From Microbulbifer okhotskensis (GTDB taxonomy: Bacteria; Pseudomonadota; Gammaproteobacteria; Pseudomonadales; Cellvibrionaceae): a DNA stretch of 64,000 nt. The notes under the pieces are model-generated. The model was not told the DNA's origin, ran no database searches, and was given only the letters and a program-made list of their open reading frames with translations. The stretch covers positions 1 to 64,000 of the forward strand of contig NZ_JALBWM010000005.1 in NCBI RefSeq assembly GCF_023895975.1, in the 5' to 3' direction. The position numbers were made by a program, and so were the translations under genes. Every line of letters starts with the position of its first letter. Within the stretch, counting starts at the first letter, position 1. Below are positions 16,397 through 25,240 of the stretch, in pieces.

Positions 16397-16606
16397 GTGA
16401 GTGTAAATCATATGAACCAACGGCAATTAGCCAACCGCTGGGGTGTCAGCGAAGCCACATTGGAGCGCTGGCGCTCTGAAGGCATCGGCCCTGTCTTTCT
16501 CAAACTACAAGGTCGCGTTATGTACCGCCTCGAAGACGTCGAGGCTTATGAACAAGACTGTCTTCGCAAGAGTACCTCTGAGCGCGTAGCAGGAGGTGAC
16601 GCATGA
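16397..16606 (+). CDS. AlpA/MerR-like helix-turn-helix regulator (copy 2), first gene of the early operon
   Basis: A protein of 69 residues starting at GTG 16397 after TAGGAG. The HTH (QRQLANRWGVSEATLERWRS) is identical over 20 residues to that of the copy at 3343. It is the first gene of a long rightward operon for recombination and replication and overlaps the next start by ATGA. The phased CCTAAY boxes upstream are its likely operator, so it probably regulates this operon, as activator or autorepressor. Confidence 0.75.
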   Translation: MSVNHMNQRQLANRWGVSEATLERWRSEGIGPVFLKLQGRVMYRLEDVEAYEQDCLRKSTSERVAGGDA

Positions 16607-17073
16607 GTCTTTCCCTAGAACAAGCCCAAGCTATGAGCATCGGTGAGTTGGCAGGTATGACTGCTGCTGAATTGATGCGTGTTCAGGCTGAAGCGGCCAA
16701 CTACCTTCGCAATGCCAAAGAACTTAAAGACTGGGTCGATGGCGCAATTGCCATGAAATACGAACCCAAAGTTAGTGAGTTAAGAGCTCAACTCGGCAAA
16801 GACACCGGAACTGTCAACTTTGATGACGAGGGTGTGCGAGTGTCATCTGACCTTCCGAAAAAGCCTGTCTGGGACCAATCGCAATTATCTGAAATCGCAC
16901 AGCGAATTTCTGCCAGCGGCGACAACCCAGCTGAATTCTTGGACATCACTTACAAGGTGGCTGAGCGCAAATACACCGCTTGGCCTGAAAACCTTCGAAC
17001 CGTTTTTGAACCCGCTCGGACATTAAAAACCGGCAAACCCACCTTCCGTCTCAGCCTTGCAAAGGAGCAATAA
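16603..17073 (+). CDS. early phage protein, coiled-coil N-terminus
   Basis: A protein of 156 residues. Residues 1-60 are a Leu/Ala-rich helical region (LMRVQAEAANYLRNAKELKD). The C-terminal part (QLSEIAQRISAS, YKVAERKYTAWPENLRTVFE) is typical of conserved early phage proteins that lie next to recombination functions. It has no catalytic motif. Neighbours are the AlpA-like gene (ATGA overlap) and a 102-residue gene (2-bp gap). It may be a host-nuclease inhibitor or recombination helper; that is inference from position. Confidence 0.65.
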   Translation: MSLSLEQAQAMSIGELAGMTAAELMRVQAEAANYLRNAKELKDWVDGAIAMKYEPKVSELRAQLGKDTGTVNFDDEGVRVSSDLPKKPVWDQSQLSEIAQRISASGDNPAEFLDITYKVAERKYTAWPENLRTVFEPARTLKTGKPTFRLSLAKEQ

Positions 17074-17075
17074 TC

Positions 17076-17384
17076 ATGACGATTTTTACCAAAGAAACCA
17101 ATTTTTTAGAGGCTCTGCGCAAGAGCAGTTTTTCATTGGAAAGCCTGCCAGATGCTATTTCCATTCCAGATGTATCTGACGAAGGAGAACCTGAATCTAA
17201 GGCGTTGCTTCTAGCGACCGTTGATGATTTAGCCTTTGCGCAACAGGGTCTGAATAAAGAGCTCAGTCGCATTGTTCAGGAAATGGAATCACTACGCCGA
17301 GTGCATGACATGGCCCGAGGCTATGGCGCCAAAGGTGCCGACTATGCGCTTGAGTTTCTGCGTGAACATGGGGAGGTGAAGTAA
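17076..17384 (+). CDS. small early phage protein
   Basis: A protein of 102 residues, acidic in the first half (DAISIPDVSDEGEPESKALL) and helical in the second (AFAQQGLNKELSRIVQEMES). It shares one base with the following ATPase gene, so the two are translationally coupled. It has no recognised domain. It probably works with the ATPase in early DNA metabolism, judging only from this coupling. Confidence 0.65.
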   Translation: MTIFTKETNFLEALRKSSFSLESLPDAISIPDVSDEGEPESKALLLATVDDLAFAQQGLNKELSRIVQEMESLRRVHDMARGYGAKGADYALEFLREHGEVK

Positions 17385-18310
17385 TGGCCTTTCCAATCAT
17401 TACGGCCGATCAGAGATTGGCAGAAAAGCGCGGGATCAAAGGCTGCATTCTTGGTCCATCAGGCATCGGAAAAACCAGTTTGTTGTGGACGGTCTATGCA
17501 GACAAAACCTTGTTCTTCGATTTAGAAGCGGGAGACCTAGCTGTTGAGGGGTGGACTGGAGATGCGATTCGACCGCGCACATGGCAGGAATGCCGTGACT
17601 TTGCGGTGTTTATTGGCGGCCCAAATCCTGCGCTACGGGATGAACAGCCATACAGTCAAGCGCACTATGAAGCAGTCTGCGCCAAATTCGGTGACGTTAG
17701 TAGCATTGATAAATACGACACTGTGTTTATCGATTCAATAACTGTTGCAGGTCGCCTTTGCTTGCAATGGTGCAAGGGGCAACCTCAGGCGTTCAGCGAA
17801 CGAAGTGGTAAACCTGATACGCGTGGTGCTTATGGTCTTCATGGGCAAGAGATGATTGCTTGGCTGACTCATCTACAGCACACCCGCAATAAGAATATCT
17901 GGTTTGTTGGCATCCTCGACGAAAAAGTCGATGACTTCAATCGTAAGGTTTATTCACCACAGATTGATGGTTCAAAAACGGCTCTAGAGCTGCCAGGCAT
18001 CGTTGATCAGGTCATCACACTTGCGGAAATTCAAAGTGATGATGGCCAGAAATATCGTGCCTTTATTAACCACACCCTAAATCCCTATGGCTATCCAGCT
18101 AAAGATCGCAGTGGGCGACTTGATGTAATCGAGGAGCCACACCTAGGTCGACTTATGGAAAAAATTCATGGGCCAGTAACACCTCCGTCAGATCGCCTGA
18201 CCTTTGCTCGCCCAGCACCTATCGAAACCCAAACCAATACTGAAGCTCGCTCCAGTGCATCCATGCACTCACGAGATACCGCTCATCCTGAACATAAAGG
18301 AGTCCAATAA
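17384..18310 (+). CDS. RecA-fold phage ATPase (AAA_24-like)
   Basis: A protein of 308 residues. Walker A is at residues 22-33 (ILGPSGIGKTSLLW), and a Walker B-like stretch YDTVFIDSITVAG lies near residue 115. The last 50 residues are a disordered tail rich in T, E and S. It belongs to the AAA_24 group of phage nucleotide-binding proteins that pair with an SSB-like DUF669 protein, which is exactly the next gene (18310). It probably loads or remodels ssDNA complexes during phage recombination. Confidence 0.8.
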   Translation: MAFPIITADQRLAEKRGIKGCILGPSGIGKTSLLWTVYADKTLFFDLEAGDLAVEGWTGDAIRPRTWQECRDFAVFIGGPNPALRDEQPYSQAHYEAVCAKFGDVSSIDKYDTVFIDSITVAGRLCLQWCKGQPQAFSERSGKPDTRGAYGLHGQEMIAWLTHLQHTRNKNIWFVGILDEKVDDFNRKVYSPQIDGSKTALELPGIVDQVITLAEIQSDDGQKYRAFINHTLNPYGYPAKDRSGRLDVIEEPHLGRLMEKIHGPVTPPSDRLTFARPAPIETQTNTEARSSASMHSRDTAHPEHKGVQ

Positions 18311-18903
18311 TGACGACTTGGAATGATTTTAACTCGGCTGAAGACCAAAACAATTTTGACGTAATCCCAAAAGGCACGCTGGTAAAAGTGCGCATGACGA
18401 TTCGTCCCGGCGGTTATGACGATGCTTCGCAAGGTTGGACTGGTGGTTATGCAACCCAAAGCATGACCACTGGCTCTGTTTACTTGAACTGCGAGTTTGT
18501 CGTGCTCGATGGTCCATACGCCAAACGGAAAATGTGGAGCCTCATTGGTCTGCATAGCCCTAAAGGTCCCGAGTGGGCAAATATGGGAAGAGCGTTTGTA
18601 AAAGGGATCTTGAACTCATCGCGTGGATTGCATCCTCAGGACAACTCACCTCAGGCACAACAAGCACGTCGCATTCAAGGTTTTGCCGATCTTGATGGTA
18701 TTGAATTTGTTGCCAAAGTTGAGATGGATAAGGACCAAAATGGTGATGATAAAAATGTCGTTAAAACCGCAATCACACCAGACAATAAAGCTTATGCAGG
18801 CATCGCGGGTGAACCGACACAAGCATCAGCTTCGGTACAGCAATCTTCTCCGGCCCAATCTACCTCAACTGCTCCAACTGGTCGTCCCAGTTGGGCGCAA
18901 TAA
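18310..18903 (+). CDS. DUF669-like single-strand DNA-binding protein
   Basis: A protein of 197 residues. Residues 1-150 form a beta-rich domain of the DUF669 type (FDVIPKGTLVKVRMTIRPGG, YLNCEFVVLDGPYAKRKMW). The C-terminal 45 residues are Q/S/A/T-rich and end in a short W-containing tail (RPSWAQ), like the flexible tails of SSB proteins. It shares its first base with the end of the ATPase gene. It probably protects ssDNA for recombination and replication. Confidence 0.75.
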   Translation: MTTWNDFNSAEDQNNFDVIPKGTLVKVRMTIRPGGYDDASQGWTGGYATQSMTTGSVYLNCEFVVLDGPYAKRKMWSLIGLHSPKGPEWANMGRAFVKGILNSSRGLHPQDNSPQAQQARRIQGFADLDGIEFVAKVEMDKDQNGDDKNVVKTAITPDNKAYAGIAGEPTQASASVQQSSPAQSTSTAPTGRPSWAQ

Positions 18904-18915
18904 GGAGGTCGAATT

Positions 18916-20640
18916 ATGTTATTACGACCTCGTCAAAAACTGTTTGTTGAGCGCAGCCTCGCTGCGCTTAATAAGCACCAGAATACATTGGGGGTGGCGC
19001 CTACGGGCGCCGGTAAAACCATTATGTTATCCGGTGTTACCGGTCAATGGCTGGAAAACGGAGATGCAAAAGCCTGTGTGCTAGCTCATCGAGATGAACT
19101 CACCTCACAAAATGCAGCCAAGTTCAGTCGTGTCAATCCGGCTATTTCGACGTCGATTTACGATGCCCAAGAAAAGTCATGGGCGGGGCAAGCAACCTTT
19201 GCCATGGTGCAAACATTAGGACGTGAATCAAACTTGAAGCTTATGCCAAAGTTAGATTTGTTAGTCATCGACGAAGCACATCATGCAGCCGCACCCACTT
19301 ACCGACGCATTATTGATAGCGTTCGAGATAGTAATCCTGATGTGGCTATTTTTGGCGTAACGGCAACGCCTAATCGCGGTGACAACAAAGCATTACGTCC
19401 TGTTTTTAGTAACGTAAGTGACCAAATTACGCTTGCCGAATTAATTCAATCAGGGCATTTGGTTCCACCCCGAACTTACGTCGTTGATGTCGGTACTCAG
19501 AGTGAACTCTCACAGGTAAAACGAACCGCCGATGATTTCGATATGTCGGCAGTCGATGCCATTATGAACAAAGCGCCGATCACCGAAGCAGTAATTCGTC
19601 ACTGGAAAGAAAAAGCTCATGATCGTTCTACCGTGGTCTTTTGCTCTACCATCCATCACGCCAAAAATGTGGCTGAGGCTTTCTCATCTTCTGGTGTGAA
19701 TGCCGAGGTTATTCATGGTGAGCTATCAAGCGAGGCGCGCAAATCGGCACTGTCTCGTTTCGAATCCGGTGAGTCTCAAGTTGTTGTCAATGTAGCTGTG
19801 CTGACTGAAGGCTGGGATTACCCGCCGACCAGCTGTGTGATTTTACTCCGGCCAAGTTCCTATAAGTCAACTCTGATACAAATGATTGGGCGTGGCCTTA
19901 GAACCATCGATCCCAATGAGCACCCTGGTGTGGTGAAGAGTGATTGCGTGGTACTCGACTTTGGCACCAGCACCATGCTTCACGGTTCGTTAGAGCAAGA
20001 TGTAAATTTGGATGGACATGAAGGCCATGGTGAGGCACCTCAGAAAGAGTGTCCCGACTGCGGAGCGATGGTGCCTGCGGCGGCAAAAGAATGCTCCTTA
20101 TGTGGTCATGTTTGGGAGCGAACGGATACCGATGACAAAGTCGATTTAGCTGACTTTGTGATGTCTGAGATTGATCTGCTTAAACGCTCCTCGTTTCGTT
20201 GGTGTGATTTGTTCGGTGATGATGCGGCATTGATGGCAACAGGCTTTGAAGCGTGGGCCGGAGTGTTCTTCTTAGCCGGTCATTGGTTTGGCATGGGCGG
20301 AGGGAAAAAGCTCCCCGCACGTTTGTTGGCCATGGGTGAGCGAACTGTTTGCCTGGCAGCAGCTGATGATTGGTTGAATGATCATGAAACGGAAGATGCC
20401 GCGAGCAAATCCCGTAAATGGTTAAACCAGGCTGCAACTGCTCAGCAACTTCGATATTTACCACCGGCCTATCGACAGGACTTTGGATTAACTCGCTACC
20501 AAGCATCATGCCTATTGGCGTTCCAGTTTAATAAGCGTGATATCCAATCTCGAATTTTCAACAAAGTTGAAGGCGACGAGCAAGGACGCTCTAGTGTCGT
20601 GGGAGGCAGGAAGCCGGGAACGACAAGGGAGGCCGCTTGA
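18916..20640 (+). CDS. phage SF2 DEAH helicase with zinc ribbon
   Basis: A protein of 574 residues. Motif I APTGAGKT is near residue 28, motif II IDEAHHAA near 118, motif III TATPNRG near 150 and motif VI QMIGRGLR near 320. A Cys4 ribbon (CPDCGAMV, then CSLCGHVW) lies around residues 378-397, followed by a C-terminal domain of 170 residues unlike known helicases. This layout matches phage DEAD/DEAH helicases that open DNA at the origin or remodel R-loops. It starts 12 bp after the SSB-like gene, with AAGGAGG upstream. Confidence 0.9.
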   Translation: MLLRPRQKLFVERSLAALNKHQNTLGVAPTGAGKTIMLSGVTGQWLENGDAKACVLAHRDELTSQNAAKFSRVNPAISTSIYDAQEKSWAGQATFAMVQTLGRESNLKLMPKLDLLVIDEAHHAAAPTYRRIIDSVRDSNPDVAIFGVTATPNRGDNKALRPVFSNVSDQITLAELIQSGHLVPPRTYVVDVGTQSELSQVKRTADDFDMSAVDAIMNKAPITEAVIRHWKEKAHDRSTVVFCSTIHHAKNVAEAFSSSGVNAEVIHGELSSEARKSALSRFESGESQVVVNVAVLTEGWDYPPTSCVILLRPSSYKSTLIQMIGRGLRTIDPNEHPGVVKSDCVVLDFGTSTMLHGSLEQDVNLDGHEGHGEAPQKECPDCGAMVPAAAKECSLCGHVWERTDTDDKVDLADFVMSEIDLLKRSSFRWCDLFGDDAALMATGFEAWAGVFFLAGHWFGMGGGKKLPARLLAMGERTVCLAAADDWLNDHETEDAASKSRKWLNQAATAQQLRYLPPAYRQDFGLTRYQASCLLAFQFNKRDIQSRIFNKVEGDEQGRSSVVGGRKPGTTREAA

Positions 20641-20641
20641 T

Positions 20642-21049
20642 GTGTATTACCGATGTTATATATGCCACAAACCGCCGCGCGGTTTCTGTTGGCTGGATCC
20701 AAATCGTTTTCAATCTTCTGAAAATAGGCGCGCGAGTTTTAAGCGCTTTTGTTCCAAGACCTGTCAGGACATTCACTACCAATTGCATCGCAAGGGGGTG
20801 GATGTGAACAGTGTCTCTCCTGCGCATCCCTGCTCCCGCGACATTAGTGCGTCCCGGCACGTCACCGATTTAGAACAAAAAGCCGCTGAGTCTGTTTTAG
20901 CTCCACTTGCAGATTATGTGATGGCCGTAGGCATGGAAAAAGACCTTGGCAGTTACAGCAAAGATGAAATTATTGGTTTGGTGGATACGGTCCTTGAATC
21001 TTATCACTGTACTTTGCAGGAGTTGTACAAAGACGAGGTGCCTTTCTGA
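20642..21049 (+). CDS. small zinc-finger phage protein (DUF6511-like)
   Basis: A protein of 135 residues from GTG 20642. I chose this start because AGGGAGG at 20626-20632 fits it and it follows the helicase stop directly; the longer frame from 20537 would lie inside the helicase gene. CYIC near residue 4 and CSKTC near residue 36 make a probable zinc knuckle, followed by helices rich in E and L. It is similar in layout to DUF6511 proteins of phage replication operons. It shares one base with the next gene. Confidence 0.65.
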   Translation: MYYRCYICHKPPRGFCWLDPNRFQSSENRRASFKRFCSKTCQDIHYQLHRKGVDVNSVSPAHPCSRDISASRHVTDLEQKAAESVLAPLADYVMAVGMEKDLGSYSKDEIIGLVDTVLESYHCTLQELYKDEVPF

Positions 21050-21807
21050 TGCTGGACTTTAATCATCAACCGACCTTGTCTGAAAAACTCACCGCTTTAA
21101 TCGACAGTGCTTTGCAAACTGAGAACCAGGCACAAACGCCGCGCAATTATTTAGGCGCTTCTCGACTAGGCGTTGCTTGTGATCGAGCGCTTCAATATGA
21201 ATTCACTAATACAGCCGTAGACGAAGGCAGAACATTTACGGGTCGCACTCTTCGCATATTTGCAGCCGGACATGTTTTCGAAGACTTAGCTATAAATTGG
21301 TTACGCCAAGCAGGGTTTGATCTTTATACCGAGACAATGTCAGGTGGTCAGTTTGGCTTTGCTGCCGTTGATGGCCGCTTGTGTGGTCATGTTGATGGCG
21401 TGCTCGCTGGAGGACCCGAATCAATCGGTAATAGTTATCCTGCGCTTTGGGAGTGTAAATCACTGAACGCAAAATCATGGAAGGATACGGTAAAACGTGG
21501 CGTCACACTTTCCAAGCCTGTTTATGCGGCACAAATTGCACTGTATCAGGCCTACATGGAAGAACAGATTCCTGGCATTGCCTCCAATCCCGCCTTGTTC
21601 ACTGCCATCAATAAAGATACCGCCGAGTTGTACTTCGAGTGGGTGCCATTTAATGGTGAACTGGCTCAGCGTGCATCCGATCGAGGTGTGCGCGTCATTC
21701 AGTCAACTGATGCAGGAGAGCTGCTACCCAGAATCAGTAAAGATCCTGCCCATTACGAATGTAAGTTTTGCTCATGGCAAGACCGCTGCTGGCAAGGAGG
21801 TGCGTGA
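21049..21807 (+). CDS. Cas4/RecB-like PD-(D/E)XK nuclease with iron-sulphur cysteines
   Basis: A protein of 252 residues. The nuclease core has HVFEDLAINW near residue 79, GHVDGVL near 114 and the ExK motif in WECKSL near 134, then a QIALYQAYM helix of the RecB type. Cys44 plus the C-terminal CKFC...C (ECKFCSWQDRCW) gives the four-cysteine set of Cas4/AddB-type Fe-S nucleases. It probably resects DNA ends for phage recombination. It overlaps the primase-helicase gene by TGATG, with AAGGAGG just before that start. Confidence 0.85.
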   Translation: MLDFNHQPTLSEKLTALIDSALQTENQAQTPRNYLGASRLGVACDRALQYEFTNTAVDEGRTFTGRTLRIFAAGHVFEDLAINWLRQAGFDLYTETMSGGQFGFAAVDGRLCGHVDGVLAGGPESIGNSYPALWECKSLNAKSWKDTVKRGVTLSKPVYAAQIALYQAYMEEQIPGIASNPALFTAINKDTAELYFEWVPFNGELAQRASDRGVRVIQSTDAGELLPRISKDPAHYECKFCSWQDRCWQGGA

Positions 21808-24032
21808 TGGAAAAAGGTAGCGATAAAGTTGTGTGGCTTGATTTTAATGACGCCCCCGACCAAGGCGTTGTGCTCAAATCCAAGCATGATGCGCGTGAAT
21901 TAAAACAGCGTCTATTGGATTCTCTTGAAAGCGTATTGATGTATTTGTTTCCGGTAGGAAAGCAACGCGGTAAACAATTTATTGTGGGTGATCTTGAAGG
22001 TAATCCCGGTAAGAGTTTAGTGGTTGAACTGGAAGGCTCACGCGCTGGCATGTGGATGGATTTTGCGAGCGGTGAAGGTGGCGATATTTTTGATGCTTGG
22101 GCGCGCGTGATGGGTATTGATGCTACGAATCGATTTCCAGAATTGGTTGAGTCCGTTGCGCAATGGTTAGGAATCTCGGATTCCCAAGTACAAAAATCTC
22201 ACGCAGCCAAAAGTAATTCTGTGAGCTCAACCTCAATACCAAAACAGGTGCCGACTGATGAGTTAGGTCCAGCTACTGGAAAGTGGGATTACCGTGATAG
22301 CCAAGGAAAGCTGATAGCTTGTGTATATCGATATGATACTGCAGTGGGTAAAGAGTTTCGGCCGTGGGATGTCGGTTCTCGGTCAATGAAAGCGCCCGAT
22401 CCCCGACCGCTGTATAACCAACCTCAGATACTCACGGCTAACCAGGTGGTTCTGGTTGAAGGTGAAAAAGCGGCCGATGCGTTGATTCGTGTAGGGATGA
22501 TTGCGAGCACAGCAATGAACGGTGCCAATGCACCAGTCGCCAAAACGGACTGGGGTCCACTCAAAGATAAGCACGTTTTGGTGTGGCCGGACAACGATGA
22601 GGCTGGCCTTGAATATGCGCGAAAGGCATCAGAAGCAATTGCTAATGCAGGCGCAGCGTCGGTTGCTGTAATGCATATTCCAGAGGGAAAGCCAGATAAA
22701 TGGGATGCCTATGACGCTGTTGCGGAAGGCTTGGATGCTTGGGCTTTCATAAGGACGACCGAACGAACCGTTATCAAAGATGCAACGCCAATCCCGATGC
22801 ACTCATTGGGTGAGTTGTTGGCCGATACCTCACCTATGCCTGACGACTTGATTGCGCCGCGTGTTTTAACGCCCGGTGGAATGATCGTATTTGGTGGCGC
22901 TCCAAAGGTCGGTAAAAGTGATTTTCTGTTGTCATGGTTAACACACATGGCAGCAGGAGAACCTTTTCTTGAGCTGACCCCCTCCAGACCATTGCGCGTG
23001 TTTTATCTGCAGGCAGAGGTTCAATATCACTACTTGCGTGAACGGATACAGTCTATGGGCTTACCCGAACGTATTAGTCGTCGTGCGGCAAACAACTTGC
23101 TGGTAACACCTCAACTTCGTTTAGTGCTCAATGATCAAGGTGTTGAGCAAGTGATAGAGGCACTGCAACGAGCCGCTGCACAAGGTGGTGTCGATATTCT
23201 AGTGATCGACCCAATACGCAATGTCTTTGATGGCGGTCCAGAGGGAAATAGTGAGAACGACAACAATGCGATGTTGTTCTTTCTGCGCGAGCGAGTTGAA
23301 CAACTGCGGGATGCGGTCAATCCGTTAGCGGGTATTATTCTGGCCCACCACACTAAGAAGATCAGTAAGAAACAAGTTGAGGAAGATCCCTTTCTGGCGT
23401 TATCAGGTGCAGGCAGCCTTCGTGGCTATTACACCACTGGCATGCTGTTGTACCGGCCAGATGAAACGCGCACCGATCGCACGCTGGTTTTCGAACTGCG
23501 AAATGGTCCCGGTCTGCCAGCAAAATGTGTCGACAAAAGCCAAGGCAAATGGATTGAGCTAGACGCTCATAGCGATCGACTGGTCAATCAAGACTATGGC
23601 GCCAAGCTCGATGCAGAGCGTCAGCGTAAACGCGATGTCATTGTGCAAATGATATTTGATGAGGCAGCTCAAGGTAGGGTCTATACCTCGAATCAGTTTG
23701 CAGAATCGTTCGAAGGCCAGGCTGGACTGGGCGCCAATAGAACCATCAATGAACGCATTGCAGTTCATGCCACTAAGGGGGACATAAAGTTTTTCCGCAA
23801 TCCAGAGGACTACAGTTTGCCTGTGTTAACCCGCAGTAAATACGGCTACCTCTGTGTTGAAGGTATGACTGTTCCCGCTTCAGAAAACATTGATACCGAT
23901 ACAGGTGAGATCAAACAGGCTCACTTTGCAATCAAACCTACCCATTATAAATGTGCTCAAACCGGTGCGGTGCTCCCAGTCGAGAACCCGGATGTTTGGG
24001 TGTACCAGGAGGAAATTAGCCATGAATCATGA
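21807..24032 (+). CDS. phage primase-helicase (TOPRIM plus RepA-like AAA_25)
   Basis: A protein of 741 residues from ATG 21807, the start with AAGGAGG upstream. Residues 210-330 form a TOPRIM-like domain (LVEGEKAADALIRVG near 218 and PDNDEAG near 261). Residues 340-600 form a RepA/DnaB-like RecA domain: Walker A GAPKVGKSD near 362 and Walker B ILVIDPIRN near 470. The C-terminal 130 residues are less conserved. It probably primes and unwinds at the phage origin, which may lie in the next gene. It overlaps that gene by 11 bp. Confidence 0.85.
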   Translation: MEKGSDKVVWLDFNDAPDQGVVLKSKHDARELKQRLLDSLESVLMYLFPVGKQRGKQFIVGDLEGNPGKSLVVELEGSRAGMWMDFASGEGGDIFDAWARVMGIDATNRFPELVESVAQWLGISDSQVQKSHAAKSNSVSSTSIPKQVPTDELGPATGKWDYRDSQGKLIACVYRYDTAVGKEFRPWDVGSRSMKAPDPRPLYNQPQILTANQVVLVEGEKAADALIRVGMIASTAMNGANAPVAKTDWGPLKDKHVLVWPDNDEAGLEYARKASEAIANAGAASVAVMHIPEGKPDKWDAYDAVAEGLDAWAFIRTTERTVIKDATPIPMHSLGELLADTSPMPDDLIAPRVLTPGGMIVFGGAPKVGKSDFLLSWLTHMAAGEPFLELTPSRPLRVFYLQAEVQYHYLRERIQSMGLPERISRRAANNLLVTPQLRLVLNDQGVEQVIEALQRAAAQGGVDILVIDPIRNVFDGGPEGNSENDNNAMLFFLRERVEQLRDAVNPLAGIILAHHTKKISKKQVEEDPFLALSGAGSLRGYYTTGMLLYRPDETRTDRTLVFELRNGPGLPAKCVDKSQGKWIELDAHSDRLVNQDYGAKLDAERQRKRDVIVQMIFDEAAQGRVYTSNQFAESFEGQAGLGANRTINERIAVHATKGDIKFFRNPEDYSLPVLTRSKYGYLCVEGMTVPASENIDTDTGEIKQAHFAIKPTHYKCAQTGAVLPVENPDVWVYQEEISHES

Positions 24033-24795
24033 TCATAATAACGCCTCAGATACGGCTGTTTGCAGTCTGCAATCTGAGTCAGTTTGCTGCAATCTGCAAA
24101 CTACCCGCAAACTGAAAGTCAGCAATAACAAGGCATCCAGCCAGATTGCAGATTGCGGAGCCCAGATTGCGGATACCCCCTGCAATCTGAACACAAACCC
24201 AGATAACTCAAGGGGTGTAGAGATAAATCCAGATTGCACGCAAACCCCCTCTCTCTACGAGAGAGGAGAGTCCCCTAAAGGGGAGGCTCTCCATCTCGGC
24301 GAGAAAGAGATCATCAATCGAACGTTGCCAGTGGTGCTTTGCTTGGATCTGGGCACAACAACCGGATGGGCTATTCATTCCAAACAAGGCGTGATCACCA
24401 GCGGCACCATCAGTTTTAAAAACGATCGTTGGCAAGGTGGCGGCATGCGCTTTTTGAAGTTCAACCGTTTCTTGGATGAGCTAAACGTAAATGCCGGGCC
24501 TATTGGTATGGTGTTTTTTGAGGAAGTTCGTCGCCACATGGGTGTGGATGCTGCACACGCTTACGGTGGTTTTATGGCGCACCTGACTGCTTGGTGCGAG
24601 CAACAGGATATTGCTTACGAGGGTGTTCCGGTTGGAACAATCAAGCGCCACGCAACAGGAAAAGGTAATGCAAATAAAACCATGATGATTGATGCTGCTA
24701 GGAACCGAGGCCACCTACCTTCAGATGATAACGAGGCCGATGCATTAGCTTTGGTCTATTGGGCTATTGAGCAAAGGCTGGGAGAACAATCATGA
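24022..24795 (+). CDS. RuvC-like nuclease with iteron-encoding N-terminal extension
   Basis: A protein of 257 residues from ATG 24022 (AGGAGG upstream). Residues 1-95 are a low-complexity extension rich in C, N, Q and D whose DNA carries the repeated CAGATTGC iterons. Residues 100-257 are an RNase H/RuvC-fold domain: CLDLGTTTGWA near 103, FFEEVRR near 166 and DDNEADALALVYW near 235, giving the expected acidic residues. It probably resolves Holliday junctions during phage replication or packaging. It overlaps the next gene by ATGA. Confidence 0.85.
   Translation: MNHDHNNASDTAVCSLQSESVCCNLQTTRKLKVSNNKASSQIADCGAQIADTPCNLNTNPDNSRGVEINPDCTQTPSLYERGESPKGEALHLGEKEIINRTLPVVLCLDLGTTTGWAIHSKQGVITSGTISFKNDRWQGGGMRFLKFNRFLDELNVNAGPIGMVFFEEVRRHMGVDAAHAYGGFMAHLTAWCEQQDIAYEGVPVGTIKRHATGKGNANKTMMIDAARNRGHLPSDDNEADALALVYWAIEQRLGEQS
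24068..24291. other. candidate phage replication origin: iterons plus hairpins
   Basis: CAGATTGC(A/G) occurs seven times: forward at 24142-24150, 24149-24157, 24163-24171 and 24230-24238, and reverse (TGCAATCTG) at 24068-24076, 24088-24096 and 24181-24189. Two hairpins follow: CTCTCT/AGAGAG at 24251-24265, and GAGAG-T-CCCC/GGGG...CTCTC at 24266-24291. The cluster lies inside the RuvC-like gene just after the primase-helicase gene, as the lambda origin lies inside gene O. Confidence 0.6.
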
Positions 24796-25172
24796 ATGAG
24801 TTTACGCCAGAACAAATCGCTCATCGGTTTGAGGAGTGTGTGTCAACGCTGCGTAAACTGCCTGGAGAGCGAAGTCTTGGCTATGTGAGCTATTGGCCTG
24901 AGATCAAATACGATCAAAGAGAGCTTGGCAGACAAGAGGTTCAACCGATTCGTTTACGTCCTACCCCAGATCAAATCACTCGCATGGAAGAAACGCTGTC
25001 ATGGATCACGTTTGTCAATCATGGAGAGCGAAACCTAATCTGGTCGCGTGCCTATCGAACGCCGTGGCGAGTGATTTCGCGTGAGACTGGTTTCCCCAGA
25101 ACGTCGGCACAGCGTTATTGGCAAGGGGCGTTAATAAAAATTGCCGAACACTTAGAGCGGAAAAGGGACTGA
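24792..25172 (+). CDS. DUF6362-like HTH protein, possible late regulator
   Basis: A protein of 126 residues. The C-terminal half carries an HTH-like segment (TPWRVISRETGFPRTSAQRY). The layout matches DUF6362 proteins at the end of phage early operons, often just before packaging genes. Some such proteins take the place of Q-type antiterminators, so it may control late transcription. It overlaps the RuvC-like gene by 4 bp and is the last gene of the early operon. Confidence 0.65.
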   Translation: MNEFTPEQIAHRFEECVSTLRKLPGERSLGYVSYWPEIKYDQRELGRQEVQPIRLRPTPDQITRMEETLSWITFVNHGERNLIWSRAYRTPWRVISRETGFPRTSAQRYWQGALIKIAEHLERKRD

Positions 25173-25196
25173 ATATGGTAAAATCTCATACCTCGC

Positions 25197-25212
25197 ATGG
25201 GCTGAAGCCCAT
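25197..25212. promoter_or_regulatory. perfect hairpin in the leader of the first AT-rich gene
   Basis: ATGGGCT at 25197-25203 pairs with AGCCCAT at 25206-25212 across a two-base loop, just downstream of a TAAAAT at 25180-25185 that could be a -10 box. It sits between the early operon and the gene at 25241 and may be a leader structure or attenuator. Confidence 0.35.
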
Positions 25213-25240
25213 ATTTGTCCTGATTAATTGGGAATTTGAT

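Noticed and set aside
24251-24291. rho-independent terminator in the RuvC-like gene
   Set aside because: Hairpins lack a T-run and lie inside a coding region; better seen as part of the iteron region.
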